A stretch of DNA of 64,000 nucleotides, taken from contig NZ_FUZZ01000002.1 in NCBI RefSeq assembly GCF_900168065.1, positions 744,001-808,000 of the forward strand. The letters run 5' to 3'. Source of the DNA: Chitinophaga ginsengisegetis (GTDB lineage Bacteria > Bacteroidota > Bacteroidia > Chitinophagales > Chitinophagaceae). The stretch's first letter is position 1, and each line of letters begins with the position of its first letter. The notes under the pieces are model-generated. The model was not told the DNA's origin and did not search any database. It worked only from the letters and a program-made list of their open reading frames with translations. Below, piece by piece: positions 46,289 to 56,586 of this stretch. Both the position numbers and the translations under genes were made by a program.

Positions 46289-46339
46289 TATTAAAACAAA
46301 AAGCGCCTGCCTTTGGGGCAAGCGCTTCTTGTTTTAATA
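46289..46339 (-). terminator. terminator of rpoC
   Basis: TATTAAAACAA (46289-46299) pairs with TTGTTTTAATA (46329-46339); inside, AAGCGC and TGCC pair with GCGCTT and GGCA with single mismatches between blocks. It begins just after the rpoC stop on the minus strand. Confidence 0.8.
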
Positions 46340-46350
46340 TCTGTATAATA

Positions 46351-49300
46351 CTATTCTTCTTCGTCAAACTGGAACACTTCCTTGGAAGAGGCCAGGATGT
46401 CGTATTCTTCTTTAGAACCTACGATCATGTTTTCAAACTCACGTAAACCAGTACCGGCAGGGATCAGGTGACCTGTGATCACATTCTCCTTCAGACCCAT
46501 CATATCATCGGTTTTACCGTTGATAGCGGCCTGTGACAATACCTTCGTGGTTTCCTGGAACGAAGCAGCAGAGATCCAGCTACGGGTACCAAGGGACGCC
46601 TTGGTAATACCCTGCAGGAGCGGACTGGAAGTAGCCGGCTGTGCATCGCGGTATTCTACCAGTTTCTTATCTGCACGACGTAACAGGGAGTTTTCTTCAC
46701 GAACCTGGCGCAGTGTTACTATCTGACCTGCTTTCAGGTTAGCAGATTCACCGGCTTCAGTTACCACCTTCTTATCGAAGATCATATCGTTTTCTTCGAA
46801 GAAATCAAACCTGTCTTCAGTATCACCTTCGAGGAAGCGGGTATCACCCGGATCTTCGATGTTTACTTTACGCATCATCTGGCGAACAATCACCTCGATG
46901 TGTTTATCATTGATCTTCACACCCTGTAAACGGTATACTTCCTGGATTTCATTTACCAGGTATTCCTGTACAGCAAACGGTCCTTTGATAGACAGGATGT
47001 CTGCAGGAGTAGTAGAACCATCGGAGAGTGAAGTACCGGCCTTCACAAAGTCACCGTCCTGAACCAGGATGTGACGTGTTAACGGCACCAGGTATTTCTT
47101 CACCTGGCCTTCACGGCTTTCAATGATGATTTCGCGGTTACCACGTTTGATATTACCGAAAGCTACCACACCGTCAATTTCAGAAACGATGGCAGGGTTG
47201 CTTGGGTTACGTGCTTCAAACAGCTCAGTTACACGTGGCAGACCACCCGTGATATCTCGCAGTTTACCGATAATACGGGGGATCTTCACGATTACCTGAC
47301 CAGCTCTCACCTTATCTCCTTCAGAGATAACGATGTGGGAACCTACCGGTAAGTTGTATGATTTCACCTCTTTATTACCATCTACCATGATAGACGGGAT
47401 CTTATTCTTGTCTTTGGTTTCAATTACCACTTTCTCACGGTGACCAGTCTGTTCGTCCGCTTCTTCACGGAAGGTAATACCTTCAATGATGCTGTCGAAA
47501 CGAATGCTACCCGGGATTTCAGACACGATAACGGCGTTGAACGGATCCCATGTGCAGAGCATATCACCTTTCACTACTTTCTGTCCGTCTTTCACTAACA
47601 GGGTAGAACCATAAGGGATGTTGTTGGTTACCAGCAGACGATCATTTTTCACGTCCATGATACGTAACTCACCGGTACGACCGATAACGATCTGTACTTT
47701 TTCACCCTGGTTGTTTTCGTAAGTGGTAGTACGTAAACCATCGAATTGAACGGTACCATCAAACTTAGCTGGCAAACCGGATTCAACGGAAGTAGAACCG
47801 GCAACACCACCCACGTGGAAGGTACGCAGTGTCAACTGTGTACCAGGCTCACCGATCGACTGTGCAGCGATGATACCCACGGCATCACCTTTCTGTGCAG
47901 TATAACCGCTGGCCAGGTTTTTACCGTAACATTTCACGCACACACCACGACGGCTTTCGCAAGTCAGTACGGAGCGGATTTCTACGGTTTCAATGGCGCT
48001 TTCTTCAATTCTGTGTGCAATTTCTTCAGTGATTTCAGCACCGGCAGCAACGATCAGCTCATCATCATTATGAGGATCAAATACGTCGTGCAGGGAAGTA
48101 CGTCCGAGGATACGGTCGTACAGTGTTTCAATCACTTCTTCATTATCTTTCAATGCGGAAGTAGCAATACCACGGAGTGTACCGCAATCTTCTTCATTGA
48201 TTACCACATCCTGCGCAACGTCTACCAGACGACGGGTCAGGTAACCCGCATCCGCCGTTTTCAACGCCGTATCCGCAAGACCCTTACGGGCACCGTGCGT
48301 AGAGATGAAGTATTCCAATACGTTCAAACCATCTTTAAAGTTGGACAATACCGGGTTTTCGATGATCTCAGAACCGGTAGAACCACTCTTACGCGGCTTG
48401 GCCATCAGACCTCTGATACCAGCCAGCTGTTTGATCTGCTGCTTGGAACCACGCGCACCGGAATCCAACATCATGTATACTGAGTTGAACCCTTGCTTGT
48501 CTGTTGCCAGCTCACGGATCAGAGTTTCTGTCACCTTCGTATCCACACGTGACCAGATATCAATGATCTGGTTGTAACGTTCGTTGTTGGTGATCAGACC
48601 CATGTTATAGTTATCCCAAACTTCTTCTACTTCACCGGCTGCACCATCAATCATATCCTGCTTAACATCCGGAATGATCAGGTCATTAATGTTAAATGAC
48701 AGACCACCGCGGAACGCCATGCGGAAACCTAATTGTTTGATGTCATCCAGGAACTTCGCAGTTTTTGGAATGTCAGTTGCTTTAATGATATCACCGATGA
48801 TTTCACGCAGTGATTTCTTGGTCAGCAGGGCATTTACATAACCGGCAGCTTTAGGTACGTGCTGGTTAAACAGTACGCGGCCTACAGTAGTGTCGATCAG
48901 TTTTCTTTCCAGCTCACCATTTGCATTTCTTACATCAGCTTTAACACGGATGTGAGCATGCAGATCGATACGGTCTTCGTTCAATGCGATGATTACTTCT
49001 TCAGCAGAGTAGAAAGCTTTACCTTCTCCTCTTACTACTACATCACCGATTGTTTTCTTACCCTTTGTGATATAATACAAGCCGAGTACCATGTCCTGTG
49101 AAGGCAGGGTAATTGGCGTACCATTCTGCGGGTTAAGAATGTTATGGGAAGACAGCATCAGCAGTTGGGCTTCCAGGATTGCAGCGTTGCTCAAAGGCAC
49201 GTGTACCGCCATCTGGTCACCATCGAAATCCGCGTTAAACGCAGAACATACGAGCGGGTGCAACTGGATCGCTTTACCTTCCACCAGCTTAGGCTGGAAA

Positions 49301-50649
49301 GCCTGAATGGACAAACGGTGCAGGGTTGGAGCACGGTTTAACATAACCGGGTGACCTTTCAGCACGTTTTCCAGGATATCCCAAACCACGGCTTCTTTAC
49401 GATCTACCAGCTTCTTAGCTGATTTCACGGTTTTAACGATGCCTCTTTCAATCAGCTTACGGATAATAAACGGTTTGAATAATTCAGCCGCCATATCTTT
49501 TGGTAAACCACACTCGTGCAGTTTCAGTTCAGGTCCTACCACGATAACAGAACGTCCGGAATAATCCACACGTTTACCGAGTAAGTTCTGACGGAAACGG
49601 CCTTGTTTACCTTTCAGTACGTCTGACAGTGATTTCAGTGCACGACCACCTTCCGCTTTCACCGCGTTGGATTTACGGGAGTTGTCGAACAGGGAATCCA
49701 CCGCTTCCTGCAGCATACGTTTTTCGTTACGAAGGATCACCTCAGGCGCCTTAATTTCGATCAAACGTTTCAGACGGTTGTTACGGATAATCACCCTGCG
49801 GTAAAGATCGTTCAGGTCGGAAGACGCAAAACGGCCACCATCCAATGGAACTAACGGACGCAGTTCTGGTGGTACCACAGGAATATATTGCATTACCATC
49901 CATTCAGGACGGTTTTCCACACGGCCATTAGCTTCACGGAAAGCTTCCACCACGCTCAAACGCTTCAGCGCTTCCGCTTTACGTTGCTGGGAAGTTTCAG
50001 TTGCAGCCTGGTTACGTAACTGGTAAGAAAGACTGTCCAGATCAATACGGGCCAGCATCATTTCTACCGCTTCCGCACCCATTTTAGCAATAAACTTGTT
50101 AGGATCTTCATCTGGTAACAGCTGATTGTCTTTTGGTAAGGTGTCCAGGATATCCAGGTATTCTTCTTCAGTGAGCAAATCACCGTAGTTCATGCCTTTC
50201 TCCTGTTTCATGCCCGCCTGGATTACTACGTATCTTTCATAGTAAACGATGGTTTCCAGTTTCTTGGAAGACATTCCAAGCAGGTAACCGATCTTGTTAG
50301 GCAGGGATTTGAAATACCATATATGTACAACGGGCACCACTAAACGAATGTGACCCATTCTTTCACGACGTACTTTCTTCTCCGTTACCTCAACACCACA
50401 ACGATCACACACAATACCCTTATAACGGATACGTTTGTATTTTCCGCAATAACATTCGTAATCCTTTACAGGCCCGAATATCCTTTCGCAGAATAAACCA
50501 TCACGTTCCGGCTTGTAAGTACGGTAGTTGATGGTTTCAGGTTTCAGCACTTCACCGTATGAACGCTCCAGAATAACATCCGGAGAAGCCAGACTGATGG
50601 TAATGCTGTTAAAATTTGATTTAGGACGATTTTCTTTTTTGATAGCCAT
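46351..50649 (-). CDS. rpoC: DNA-directed RNA polymerase subunit beta'
   Basis: 1432 residues, full length for Bacteroidota. The N-terminal zinc site (CYCGKYKRIRYKGIVCDRCG, about 66-85), the active-site NADFDGDQ (about 472-479, binding the catalytic Mg2+), the second zinc site (CESRRGVCVKCYG) and the trigger-loop region (GEPGTQLTLRTFHVGG) are all present. It forms the clamp and catalytic centre of RNA polymerase with the beta subunit, encoded 121 bp upstream. The intergenic gap holds nested inverted repeats. A terminator follows. Confidence 0.99.
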   Translation of the reverse strand: MAIKKENRPKSNFNSITISLASPDVILERSYGEVLKPETINYRTYKPERDGLFCERIFGPVKDYECYCGKYKRIRYKGIVCDRCGVEVTEKKVRRERMGHIRLVVPVVHIWYFKSLPNKIGYLLGMSSKKLETIVYYERYVVIQAGMKQEKGMNYGDLLTEEEYLDILDTLPKDNQLLPDEDPNKFIAKMGAEAVEMMLARIDLDSLSYQLRNQAATETSQQRKAEALKRLSVVEAFREANGRVENRPEWMVMQYIPVVPPELRPLVPLDGGRFASSDLNDLYRRVIIRNNRLKRLIEIKAPEVILRNEKRMLQEAVDSLFDNSRKSNAVKAEGGRALKSLSDVLKGKQGRFRQNLLGKRVDYSGRSVIVVGPELKLHECGLPKDMAAELFKPFIIRKLIERGIVKTVKSAKKLVDRKEAVVWDILENVLKGHPVMLNRAPTLHRLSIQAFQPKLVEGKAIQLHPLVCSAFNADFDGDQMAVHVPLSNAAILEAQLLMLSSHNILNPQNGTPITLPSQDMVLGLYYITKGKKTIGDVVVRGEGKAFYSAEEVIIALNEDRIDLHAHIRVKADVRNANGELERKLIDTTVGRVLFNQHVPKAAGYVNALLTKKSLREIIGDIIKATDIPKTAKFLDDIKQLGFRMAFRGGLSFNINDLIIPDVKQDMIDGAAGEVEEVWDNYNMGLITNNERYNQIIDIWSRVDTKVTETLIRELATDKQGFNSVYMMLDSGARGSKQQIKQLAGIRGLMAKPRKSGSTGSEIIENPVLSNFKDGLNVLEYFISTHGARKGLADTALKTADAGYLTRRLVDVAQDVVINEEDCGTLRGIATSALKDNEEVIETLYDRILGRTSLHDVFDPHNDDELIVAAGAEITEEIAHRIEESAIETVEIRSVLTCESRRGVCVKCYGKNLASGYTAQKGDAVGIIAAQSIGEPGTQLTLRTFHVGGVAGSTSVESGLPAKFDGTVQFDGLRTTTYENNQGEKVQIVIGRTGELRIMDVKNDRLLVTNNIPYGSTLLVKDGQKVVKGDMLCTWDPFNAVIVSEIPGSIRFDSIIEGITFREEADEQTGHREKVVIETKDKNKIPSIMVDGNKEVKSYNLPVGSHIVISEGDKVRAGQVIVKIPRIIGKLRDITGGLPRVTELFEARNPSNPAIVSEIDGVVAFGNIKRGNREIIIESREGQVKKYLVPLTRHILVQDGDFVKAGTSLSDGSTTPADILSIKGPFAVQEYLVNEIQEVYRLQGVKINDKHIEVIVRQMMRKVNIEDPGDTRFLEGDTEDRFDFFEENDMIFDKKVVTEAGESANLKAGQIVTLRQVREENSLLRRADKKLVEYRDAQPATSSPLLQGITKASLGTRSWISAASFQETTKVLSQAAINGKTDDMMGLKENVITGHLIPAGTGLREFENMIVGSKEEYDILASSKEVFQFDEEE

Positions 50650-50658
50650 CTGTAATTA

Positions 50659-50769
50659 GCTTTTAGCTGTTAGCCGTTGGTGGTAAGCCAGCGACAAAAA
50701 TTTTATTCCTGCGAAATATCCAAGCTATCAGCCACTGGCATCACTGCCAATGGCTGGTAGCTAAAAGCT
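50659..50769 (-). repeat. nested inverted repeats in the rpoB-rpoC gap
   Basis: Outer arms AGCTTTTAGCT (50659-50669) and AGCTAAAAGCT (50759-50769) are complementary. Inside, CAGCCA-C-TGGCA and TGCCA-A-TGGCTG (50729-50756) form a 12-bp stem with one mismatch and a 4-nt loop. May be an attenuator, an RNA processing site or a stabilising hairpin. Confidence 0.6.
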
Positions 50770-50770
50770 C

Positions 50771-53700
50771 TTAGTCAAATTTCAGATCCAGACCCAGACC
50801 ACGCAATTCATGGATCAATACATTGAAGGATTCTGGCACACCGGCTTTCGGTATGTTGTCTCCCTTCACGATAGATTCATATGCTTTGGCACGACCCACG
50901 ATATCATCGGATTTAATAGTAAGCAGTTCCTGCAGGATGTTGGATGCACCATATGCTTCCAGTGCCCATACCTCCATCTCACCAAAACGCTGACCACCAA
51001 ACTGGGCTTTACCACCCAGCGGCTGTTGGGTAATGAGACTGTACGGTCCGATAGAACGGGCGTGCATCTTATCATCCACCATGTGGCTCAGTTTAAGCAT
51101 GTAGATAACACCTACGGTTGCTTTCTGGTGGAAACGGTCGCCCGTTTCACCATCATGCAGGTAAGCGTGACCAAAGCTTGGTAAGCCTGCTTCCTTGATA
51201 TAATCAGCAATTTCCTCTGTAGTAGCACCGTCAAAGATCGGAGTCGCAAAACGTACGCCCAGTTTCAGACCTGCCCAACCTAATACGGTTTCGTAGATCT
51301 GTCCGAGGTTCATACGGGAAGGTACCCCGAGTGGGTTCAGTACGATATCCAGTGGTGTACCATCTTCCAGGAACGGCATGTCTTCATCACGCACAATCTT
51401 GGCTACGATACCCTTGTTACCGTGACGTCCCGCCATCTTATCACCCACTTTCAACTTACGCTTGCTGGCCAGGTAAACCTTCGCCAGTTTCAGTACGCCC
51501 GCTGGCAGCTCATCACCAATAGAGATGTTGAACTTCTCACGTTTGTAACGACCCAGCTCTTCGTTGAACTTGATGTTATAGTTATGCAGCAGGGTATTGA
51601 TCTGATCGTTCACCACTTCGTCTGTTGTCCAGCCCAGCGGATTCACGTTCATGAAATCAATATTTACCAGGTTCTTCGGAGAGAACTTGGAACCCTTTGA
51701 GATCAATACTTCACCGTAAGTGTTGGTAATACCCTGAGAGGTTTTATCCTTCAGTAATACCAGTAACTTGCTCATCAGCACTTCCAGCAGGTCTTCCGCA
51801 TTCTTCTGGTGAATTTTCTCCAGTTTCTCGATAGCTGCTTTCTCGCGGGTTTTGGAATTTTTATCTTTTTTGGCGCGACTGAACAGTTTCTTATCAATCA
51901 CCACACCTTCTGTTGACGGAGGCGCTTTCAATGAAGCGTCTTTCGCATCAGAAGCCTTGTCACCAAAGATCGCTCTTAACAGCTTTTCTTCAGGAGAAGG
52001 ATCAGATTCACCACGCGGAGTGATTTTACCGATCAGGATATCGCCTTCCTTGATGTGCGCACCAACACGGATGATACCGTTCTGGTCGAGGTCTTTTGTA
52101 GCCTCTTCACTTACGTTAGGAATATCCGGAGTCAGTTCTTCTTCACCCAGTTTGGTATCACGAACTTCCAGTTCATATTCATCAATGTGGATGGAAGTAA
52201 ACAGATCCTCACGTGCAACACGCTCAGAAATTACGATCGCATCCTCAAAGTTGTAACCTTTCCATGGCATGAACGCTACCTTCAGGTTGCGTCCCAGCGC
52301 CAGTTCACCACCACGGGTAGCGTAACCTTCTGTTAAGAAGTCGCCATCCTTAACGCGCTGACCTTTCTTTACGCAAGGTCTGAGGTTAATACAGGTGCTC
52401 TGGTTGGTTTTTACGAATTTGGTCAGTGTGTAAACGATCAGATCGTCTTCAAAGCTCACCAGTTTCTGCATTTCATCACGCTCGTAACGAACATGGATTT
52501 CATTTGCATCCACAAATTCGATCACACCATTACCATCTGCAGTAATCTGCAAACGGGAGTCACGCGCTGCCTTGCCTTCCAGACCGGTACCTACAATAGG
52601 AACTTCCGGATTCAGCAGTGGCACGGCCTGACGTTGCATGTTTGATCCCATCAACGCACGGTTGGCATCATCATGTTCCAGGAACGGAATCAATGATGCA
52701 CTCAAACCTACGATCTGGTTAGGAGCCACGTCCATGAATTCCACTTCATCTCTGTCGAGGATCGGGAAGTCACCGGTTTCGCGGGATTTTACCTTATCAT
52801 TTACAAAGTGTCCTTTGTCATCCAGTGGGGCGTTGGCCTGTGCAATCTTCACAGAATCTTCTTCCTCAGCGCTCAGGAACTCCACTTTATGCATGTCCAC
52901 TTTACCATCTCTTACTTTACGGTAAGGTGTTTCAATAAAGCCCATCTCATTCACCTTCGCGTGAACGCAAAGGGTAGAGATCAGACCGATGTTCGGACCT
53001 TCCGGTGTTTCAATTGTACACAAACGGCCATAGTGGCTGTAGTGAACGTCACGCACCTCAAAGCCTGCTCTTTCACGACTCAAACCACCGGGTCCGAGAG
53101 CGGAAATACGGCGTTTGTGCGTGATTTCAGACAGTGGGTTTGTTTGATCCAGGAACTGTGACAACTGGGAAGTACCGAAGAAGGAGTTGATCACGGAAGA
53201 CAGGGTCCTCGCATTGATCAGGTCTACCGGCGTAAATACTTCGTTATCACGTACGTTCATTCTTTCACGGATGGTACGTGCCATACGTGCAAGACCAACA
53301 CCAAACTGAGCATATAACTGCTCGCCTACAGTACGTACACGGCGGTTAGACAGGTGATCGATATCATCGATTTCCGCCTTACCATTGGTGAGCTGTACCA
53401 GGTACTTGATGATGGAGATGATGTCGTCCTTCGTCAGCACTTTCATGTCTAACGGAGTAGGAAGACCTAATTTTCTGTTGATCTTGTAACGGCCAACGTC
53501 ACCTAAATCGTAACGTTTGTCGGAGAAGAACAATTTATCAATAATACCCCTTGCTGTTTCATCATCCGGCGCATCTGCTCCGCGCAACTGGCGGTAGATA
53601 TGCTGAACGGCTTCCAGTTCGGAGTTAGATGTATCCTTGTTTAATGTATTGTAGATGATGGAGAAATCACCACTCACCTCTTCTTTCTGAACAAACACGC

Positions 53701-54580
53701 TTTTCAATCCCATGTCTACGATGGTTTCGATATTCGCTTCATCCAGGATGCTATCGCGCTCCAGCATAATTTCATTACGCTCGATGCTCACCACTTCACC
53801 AGTATCTTCATCCACAAAGTCTTCCACCCAGCTTCTTAAAACGCGGGCAGCCAGCTTCTTGCCGGCATATTTATCAAGACTTTTTTTGTCTGCTTTTACT
53901 TCATCTGCCATGCCAAACAGCTGCAGAATATCTTTATCTGTTTCATAGCCGATGGCACGCAACAGGGTGGTAACCGGGAATTTCTTCTTACGGTCGATGT
54001 AAGCGTACATCACGTTGTTGATGTCCGTTGCAAACTCCATCCATGCGCCCTTGAACGGGATCACCCTTGCAGAGTAGATCTTGGTTCCGTTCGGATGTAC
54101 AGATTGACCAAAGAAAACACCAGGTGAACGGTGCAGTTGGGATACAACAACACGCTCAGCACCATTAATAACGAAAGTACCTCTTGGAGTCATGTAAGGA
54201 ATGTTACCTAAGAACACATCCTGGACAATCGTCTGGAAATCCACATGCTCCTCATCATTACAGCTGAGGCGGAGTTTCGCTTTCAACGGTACAGAATAAG
54301 TAAGCCCACGCTCAATACACTCCTCGATCGTATAACGCGGCGGATCCACGAAATAATCAAGGAATTCCAGATTAAAGATATTTCTGGTATCCGTAATCGG
54401 GAAGTTCTCTTTAAATACTTTAAAAAGGCCTTCGTTGTTTCGCTTGTCTGGTGTGGTTTCTAATTGGAAGAAATCCTTGAAAGATTGGATTTGGATAGCC
54501 AACAGATCCGGTGTCTCAGTAACTTGTTTGATCTTTCCAAAATTTACTCTTTCGTTTGTTTGGGCTTTTTTTAGAGACAT
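50771..54580 (-). CDS. rpoB: DNA-directed RNA polymerase subunit beta
   Basis: 1269 residues, full length. The rifampicin-pocket region (SQLSQFLDQTNPLSEITHKR followed by ALGPGGLSRERAGFEVRDVH) is intact, as are FMPWKGYNFEDAI and the C-terminal KLSHMVDDKMHARSIGPYS clamp segment. It forms the catalytic centre with beta'. Located downstream of rplL after a 218-bp gap with a hairpin, the usual bacterial arrangement. Confidence 0.99.
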   Translation of the reverse strand: MSLKKAQTNERVNFGKIKQVTETPDLLAIQIQSFKDFFQLETTPDKRNNEGLFKVFKENFPITDTRNIFNLEFLDYFVDPPRYTIEECIERGLTYSVPLKAKLRLSCNDEEHVDFQTIVQDVFLGNIPYMTPRGTFVINGAERVVVSQLHRSPGVFFGQSVHPNGTKIYSARVIPFKGAWMEFATDINNVMYAYIDRKKKFPVTTLLRAIGYETDKDILQLFGMADEVKADKKSLDKYAGKKLAARVLRSWVEDFVDEDTGEVVSIERNEIMLERDSILDEANIETIVDMGLKSVFVQKEEVSGDFSIIYNTLNKDTSNSELEAVQHIYRQLRGADAPDDETARGIIDKLFFSDKRYDLGDVGRYKINRKLGLPTPLDMKVLTKDDIISIIKYLVQLTNGKAEIDDIDHLSNRRVRTVGEQLYAQFGVGLARMARTIRERMNVRDNEVFTPVDLINARTLSSVINSFFGTSQLSQFLDQTNPLSEITHKRRISALGPGGLSRERAGFEVRDVHYSHYGRLCTIETPEGPNIGLISTLCVHAKVNEMGFIETPYRKVRDGKVDMHKVEFLSAEEEDSVKIAQANAPLDDKGHFVNDKVKSRETGDFPILDRDEVEFMDVAPNQIVGLSASLIPFLEHDDANRALMGSNMQRQAVPLLNPEVPIVGTGLEGKAARDSRLQITADGNGVIEFVDANEIHVRYERDEMQKLVSFEDDLIVYTLTKFVKTNQSTCINLRPCVKKGQRVKDGDFLTEGYATRGGELALGRNLKVAFMPWKGYNFEDAIVISERVAREDLFTSIHIDEYELEVRDTKLGEEELTPDIPNVSEEATKDLDQNGIIRVGAHIKEGDILIGKITPRGESDPSPEEKLLRAIFGDKASDAKDASLKAPPSTEGVVIDKKLFSRAKKDKNSKTREKAAIEKLEKIHQKNAEDLLEVLMSKLLVLLKDKTSQGITNTYGEVLISKGSKFSPKNLVNIDFMNVNPLGWTTDEVVNDQINTLLHNYNIKFNEELGRYKREKFNISIGDELPAGVLKLAKVYLASKRKLKVGDKMAGRHGNKGIVAKIVRDEDMPFLEDGTPLDIVLNPLGVPSRMNLGQIYETVLGWAGLKLGVRFATPIFDGATTEEIADYIKEAGLPSFGHAYLHDGETGDRFHQKATVGVIYMLKLSHMVDDKMHARSIGPYSLITQQPLGGKAQFGGQRFGEMEVWALEAYGASNILQELLTIKSDDIVGRAKAYESIVKGDNIPKAGVPESFNVLIHELRGLGLDLKFD

Positions 54581-54740
54581 ATTCGAAGTTAGCAGTTATA
54601 TGACTTGTAAGAATTAGGGAAATTAAGATTTCTTTGCCAATACCATCCCAATTTATTTATGCCTTCTGCACGTGGTCAAAGTCACCTAAAAGTGATTCCC
54701 CGTTTTGACTCTCTGAAAAAGACACTTTCCCAAAGGGAAT

Positions 54741-54772
54741 AAGGCCAAAAGTGCAAAAGCACTTTTGACCTT
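54741..54772 (-). terminator. rplL-rpoB intergenic hairpin (possible attenuator)
   Basis: AAGG-C-CAAAAGTGC (54741-54754) pairs with GCACTTTTG-A-CCTT (54759-54772), with one mismatch and an A4 loop. No T tract follows on the minus strand, which fits partial termination or RNA processing between ribosomal protein and polymerase genes, as known for this operon in other bacteria. Confidence 0.6.
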
Positions 54773-54798
54773 TAAAAGATGTATACTTAAGCAAAGAA

Positions 54799-55170
54799 TT
54801 ACTGAATTTCAACTTCAGCACCAGCTTCGGTCAGCTTAGCTTTCAGGTCTTCTGCCTCAGCTTTGCTAACGCCTTCCTTGATGGATTTAGGCGCACCGTC
54901 AACCAGTTCTTTCGCTTCTTTCAGACCTAAGCCGGTCAGATCTTTAACGATCTTAACAACGTTCAGTTTGCTTGCACCTGCAGCTTTCAGTACAACGTTG
55001 AAGGCAGTTTTCTCTTCAACAGCAGCAGCTTCGCCACCACCAGCAGCAACTACAACTGCAGCAGCAGCTGGTTCGATGCCATACTCAGATTTCAGTACAT
55101 CTGCGAGTTCCTGTACTTCCTTAACAGTTAAACCTACTAATTGTTCAGCTAATGCTTTTACGTCTGCCAT
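54799..55170 (-). CDS. rplL: 50S ribosomal protein L7/L12
   Basis: 123 residues from ATG 55168-55170; the frame is open further upstream, but MADVKALAEQLVGLTVKEV is the family start. N-terminal dimer domain, Ala-rich hinge (EPAAAAVVVAAGGG) and the C-terminal factor-binding domain (KTAFNVVLKAAGASKLNVVK). It forms the ribosome stalk that recruits elongation factors. Confidence 0.99.
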   Translation of the reverse strand: MADVKALAEQLVGLTVKEVQELADVLKSEYGIEPAAAAVVVAAGGGEAAAVEEKTAFNVVLKAAGASKLNVVKIVKDLTGLGLKEAKELVDGAPKSIKEGVSKAEAEDLKAKLTEAGAEVEIQ

Positions 55171-55266
55171 TTTATAATGTTTTAATGTAATGTTTGTAAT
55201 GTTGTTGTTAATTATATTGTGACTTGGAAGCCAATTTTGAATGCGGGTAGCCAAAGGCCATCCACA

Positions 55267-55794
55267 CTATTCTGCTGCAGGTGCTTCCACCCCAGCTTCT
55301 TCTTTCTTGCCTTTTTCCAGTAAAGCAGCAATAACGCGCTTTGCAGGAGATTGCAACAGACCGATAACTTCGCCGATAAGCTCGTTCTTGGTCTTGATGT
55401 TGGTTAAAGCAACCAGCTGGTTGTCACCTACGAATACTTCGTCAGCAACAAATGCAGCTTTCAGTACTGGTTTTTCCAGTTTACCGTTTGCTTTACGGAA
55501 TGCAGAGATGATCAGAGCCGGCTCTTTCGGGCTGTCAGAGAACATCAGGGCAGTTACACCATGCAGACTGTCAAATACACCTGCATATTTTTCGCTGTCC
55601 AGGGATTCCAAAGCCTTACGGATCAGGGTGTTCTTAGCCACCTTCATTTCCACCTGCTTATCGAAGCACACTTTCCTCAGGTCATTCACCTGCGCTACCG
55701 TTAATGATTCGGTATTAGTGACATAAAAGTTGCTGTATTGAGAGAACTTACTTTTCAGCAGTTCGATCGCATCATTTTTTTGATCTTTATTCAT
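55267..55794 (-). CDS. rplJ: 50S ribosomal protein L10
   Basis: 175 residues. N-terminal rRNA-binding part (KFSQYSNFYVTNTESLTVAQ; VKNTLIRKALES) and C-terminal helix that holds L7/L12 dimers. Ends with an EAGVEAPAAE tail. Located between rplA and rplL; in many bacteria L10 represses its own operon. Confidence 0.98.
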   Translation of the reverse strand: MNKDQKNDAIELLKSKFSQYSNFYVTNTESLTVAQVNDLRKVCFDKQVEMKVAKNTLIRKALESLDSEKYAGVFDSLHGVTALMFSDSPKEPALIISAFRKANGKLEKPVLKAAFVADEVFVGDNQLVALTNIKTKNELIGEVIGLLQSPAKRVIAALLEKGKKEEAGVEAPAAE

Positions 55795-55852
55795 ATTATA
55801 ACGTTTGTAGCAAGCCCCATCTTTGCAGATAACGGCTACAACTCGTGATCAA

Positions 55853-56542
55853 TTAGTTTTGAACAGATTTAGTATCGATAACAATACCAGGACTCATGGT
55901 GCTAGCCATAGACAGACCTCTCAGGTAAGTACCTTTTGCAGTAGCTGGTTTCAGCTTGATGATAGCGTTGATCAGCTCTAAAGAGTTCTGCTCAATTTTA
56001 TCAGATGCGAAAGATACACGACCGATAGAAGCGTGGATGATACCAGCCTTATCTACCTTGAAAGTAATTTTACCGCCTTTAACATCGTTTACTGCAGCTG
56101 CAACGTCGTTTGTAACAGTACCGGTCTTAGGGTTTGGCATCAGGTTACGGGGACCTAAAATCTTACCCAGTTTACCGATCTTCGGCATTACAGAAGGAGT
56201 AGCTACGATTACATCTACATCAGTCCAGCCAGCTTCGATCTTCTGGATGAATTCATCCAGTCCAACGAAATCAGCACCTGCTTCTTTTGCAGCAGCTTCT
56301 TTATCAGGTGTGCAAAGCACTAACACCCTTTTAGTTTTACCAGTACCGTGTGGAAGCGTTACGGAACCACGGATAGCCTGGTCTGCTTTCTTAGGATCAA
56401 CGCCTAAGCGGATATGTAAATCGACAGAGCTGTCGAATTTAGTACAGTTAATATCTTTAACTAAGCTGGAAGCCTCTTTCAGGCTGTAAACCTTATTTTT
56501 TTCGAGCTTAGCGTCAGCTACTTTTCTCTTTTTAGTTGCCAT
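55853..56542 (-). CDS. rplA: 50S ribosomal protein L1
   Basis: 229 residues. Family patterns LHIRLGVDPKKADQAIRGSV, LPHGTGKTKRVLVL and the second-domain MPKIGKLGKILGPRNLMPNP are intact. It binds 23S rRNA at the L1 stalk near the E site. Starts 44 nt after rplK. Confidence 0.99.
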   Translation of the reverse strand: MATKKRKVADAKLEKNKVYSLKEASSLVKDINCTKFDSSVDLHIRLGVDPKKADQAIRGSVTLPHGTGKTKRVLVLCTPDKEAAAKEAGADFVGLDEFIQKIEAGWTDVDVIVATPSVMPKIGKLGKILGPRNLMPNPKTGTVTNDVAAAVNDVKGGKITFKVDKAGIIHASIGRVSFASDKIEQNSLELINAIIKLKPATAKGTYLRGLSMASTMSPGIVIDTKSVQN

Positions 56543-56586
56543 TTGTCAAAATGATTTTAAGATCCTGCCTCAACAGGGTGAAACAA

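Noticed and set aside
47746..48483. Long open frame antisense to rpoC (245 codons)
   Set aside because: It lies within rpoC in a shadow frame created by strong codon bias and shows no domain pattern.
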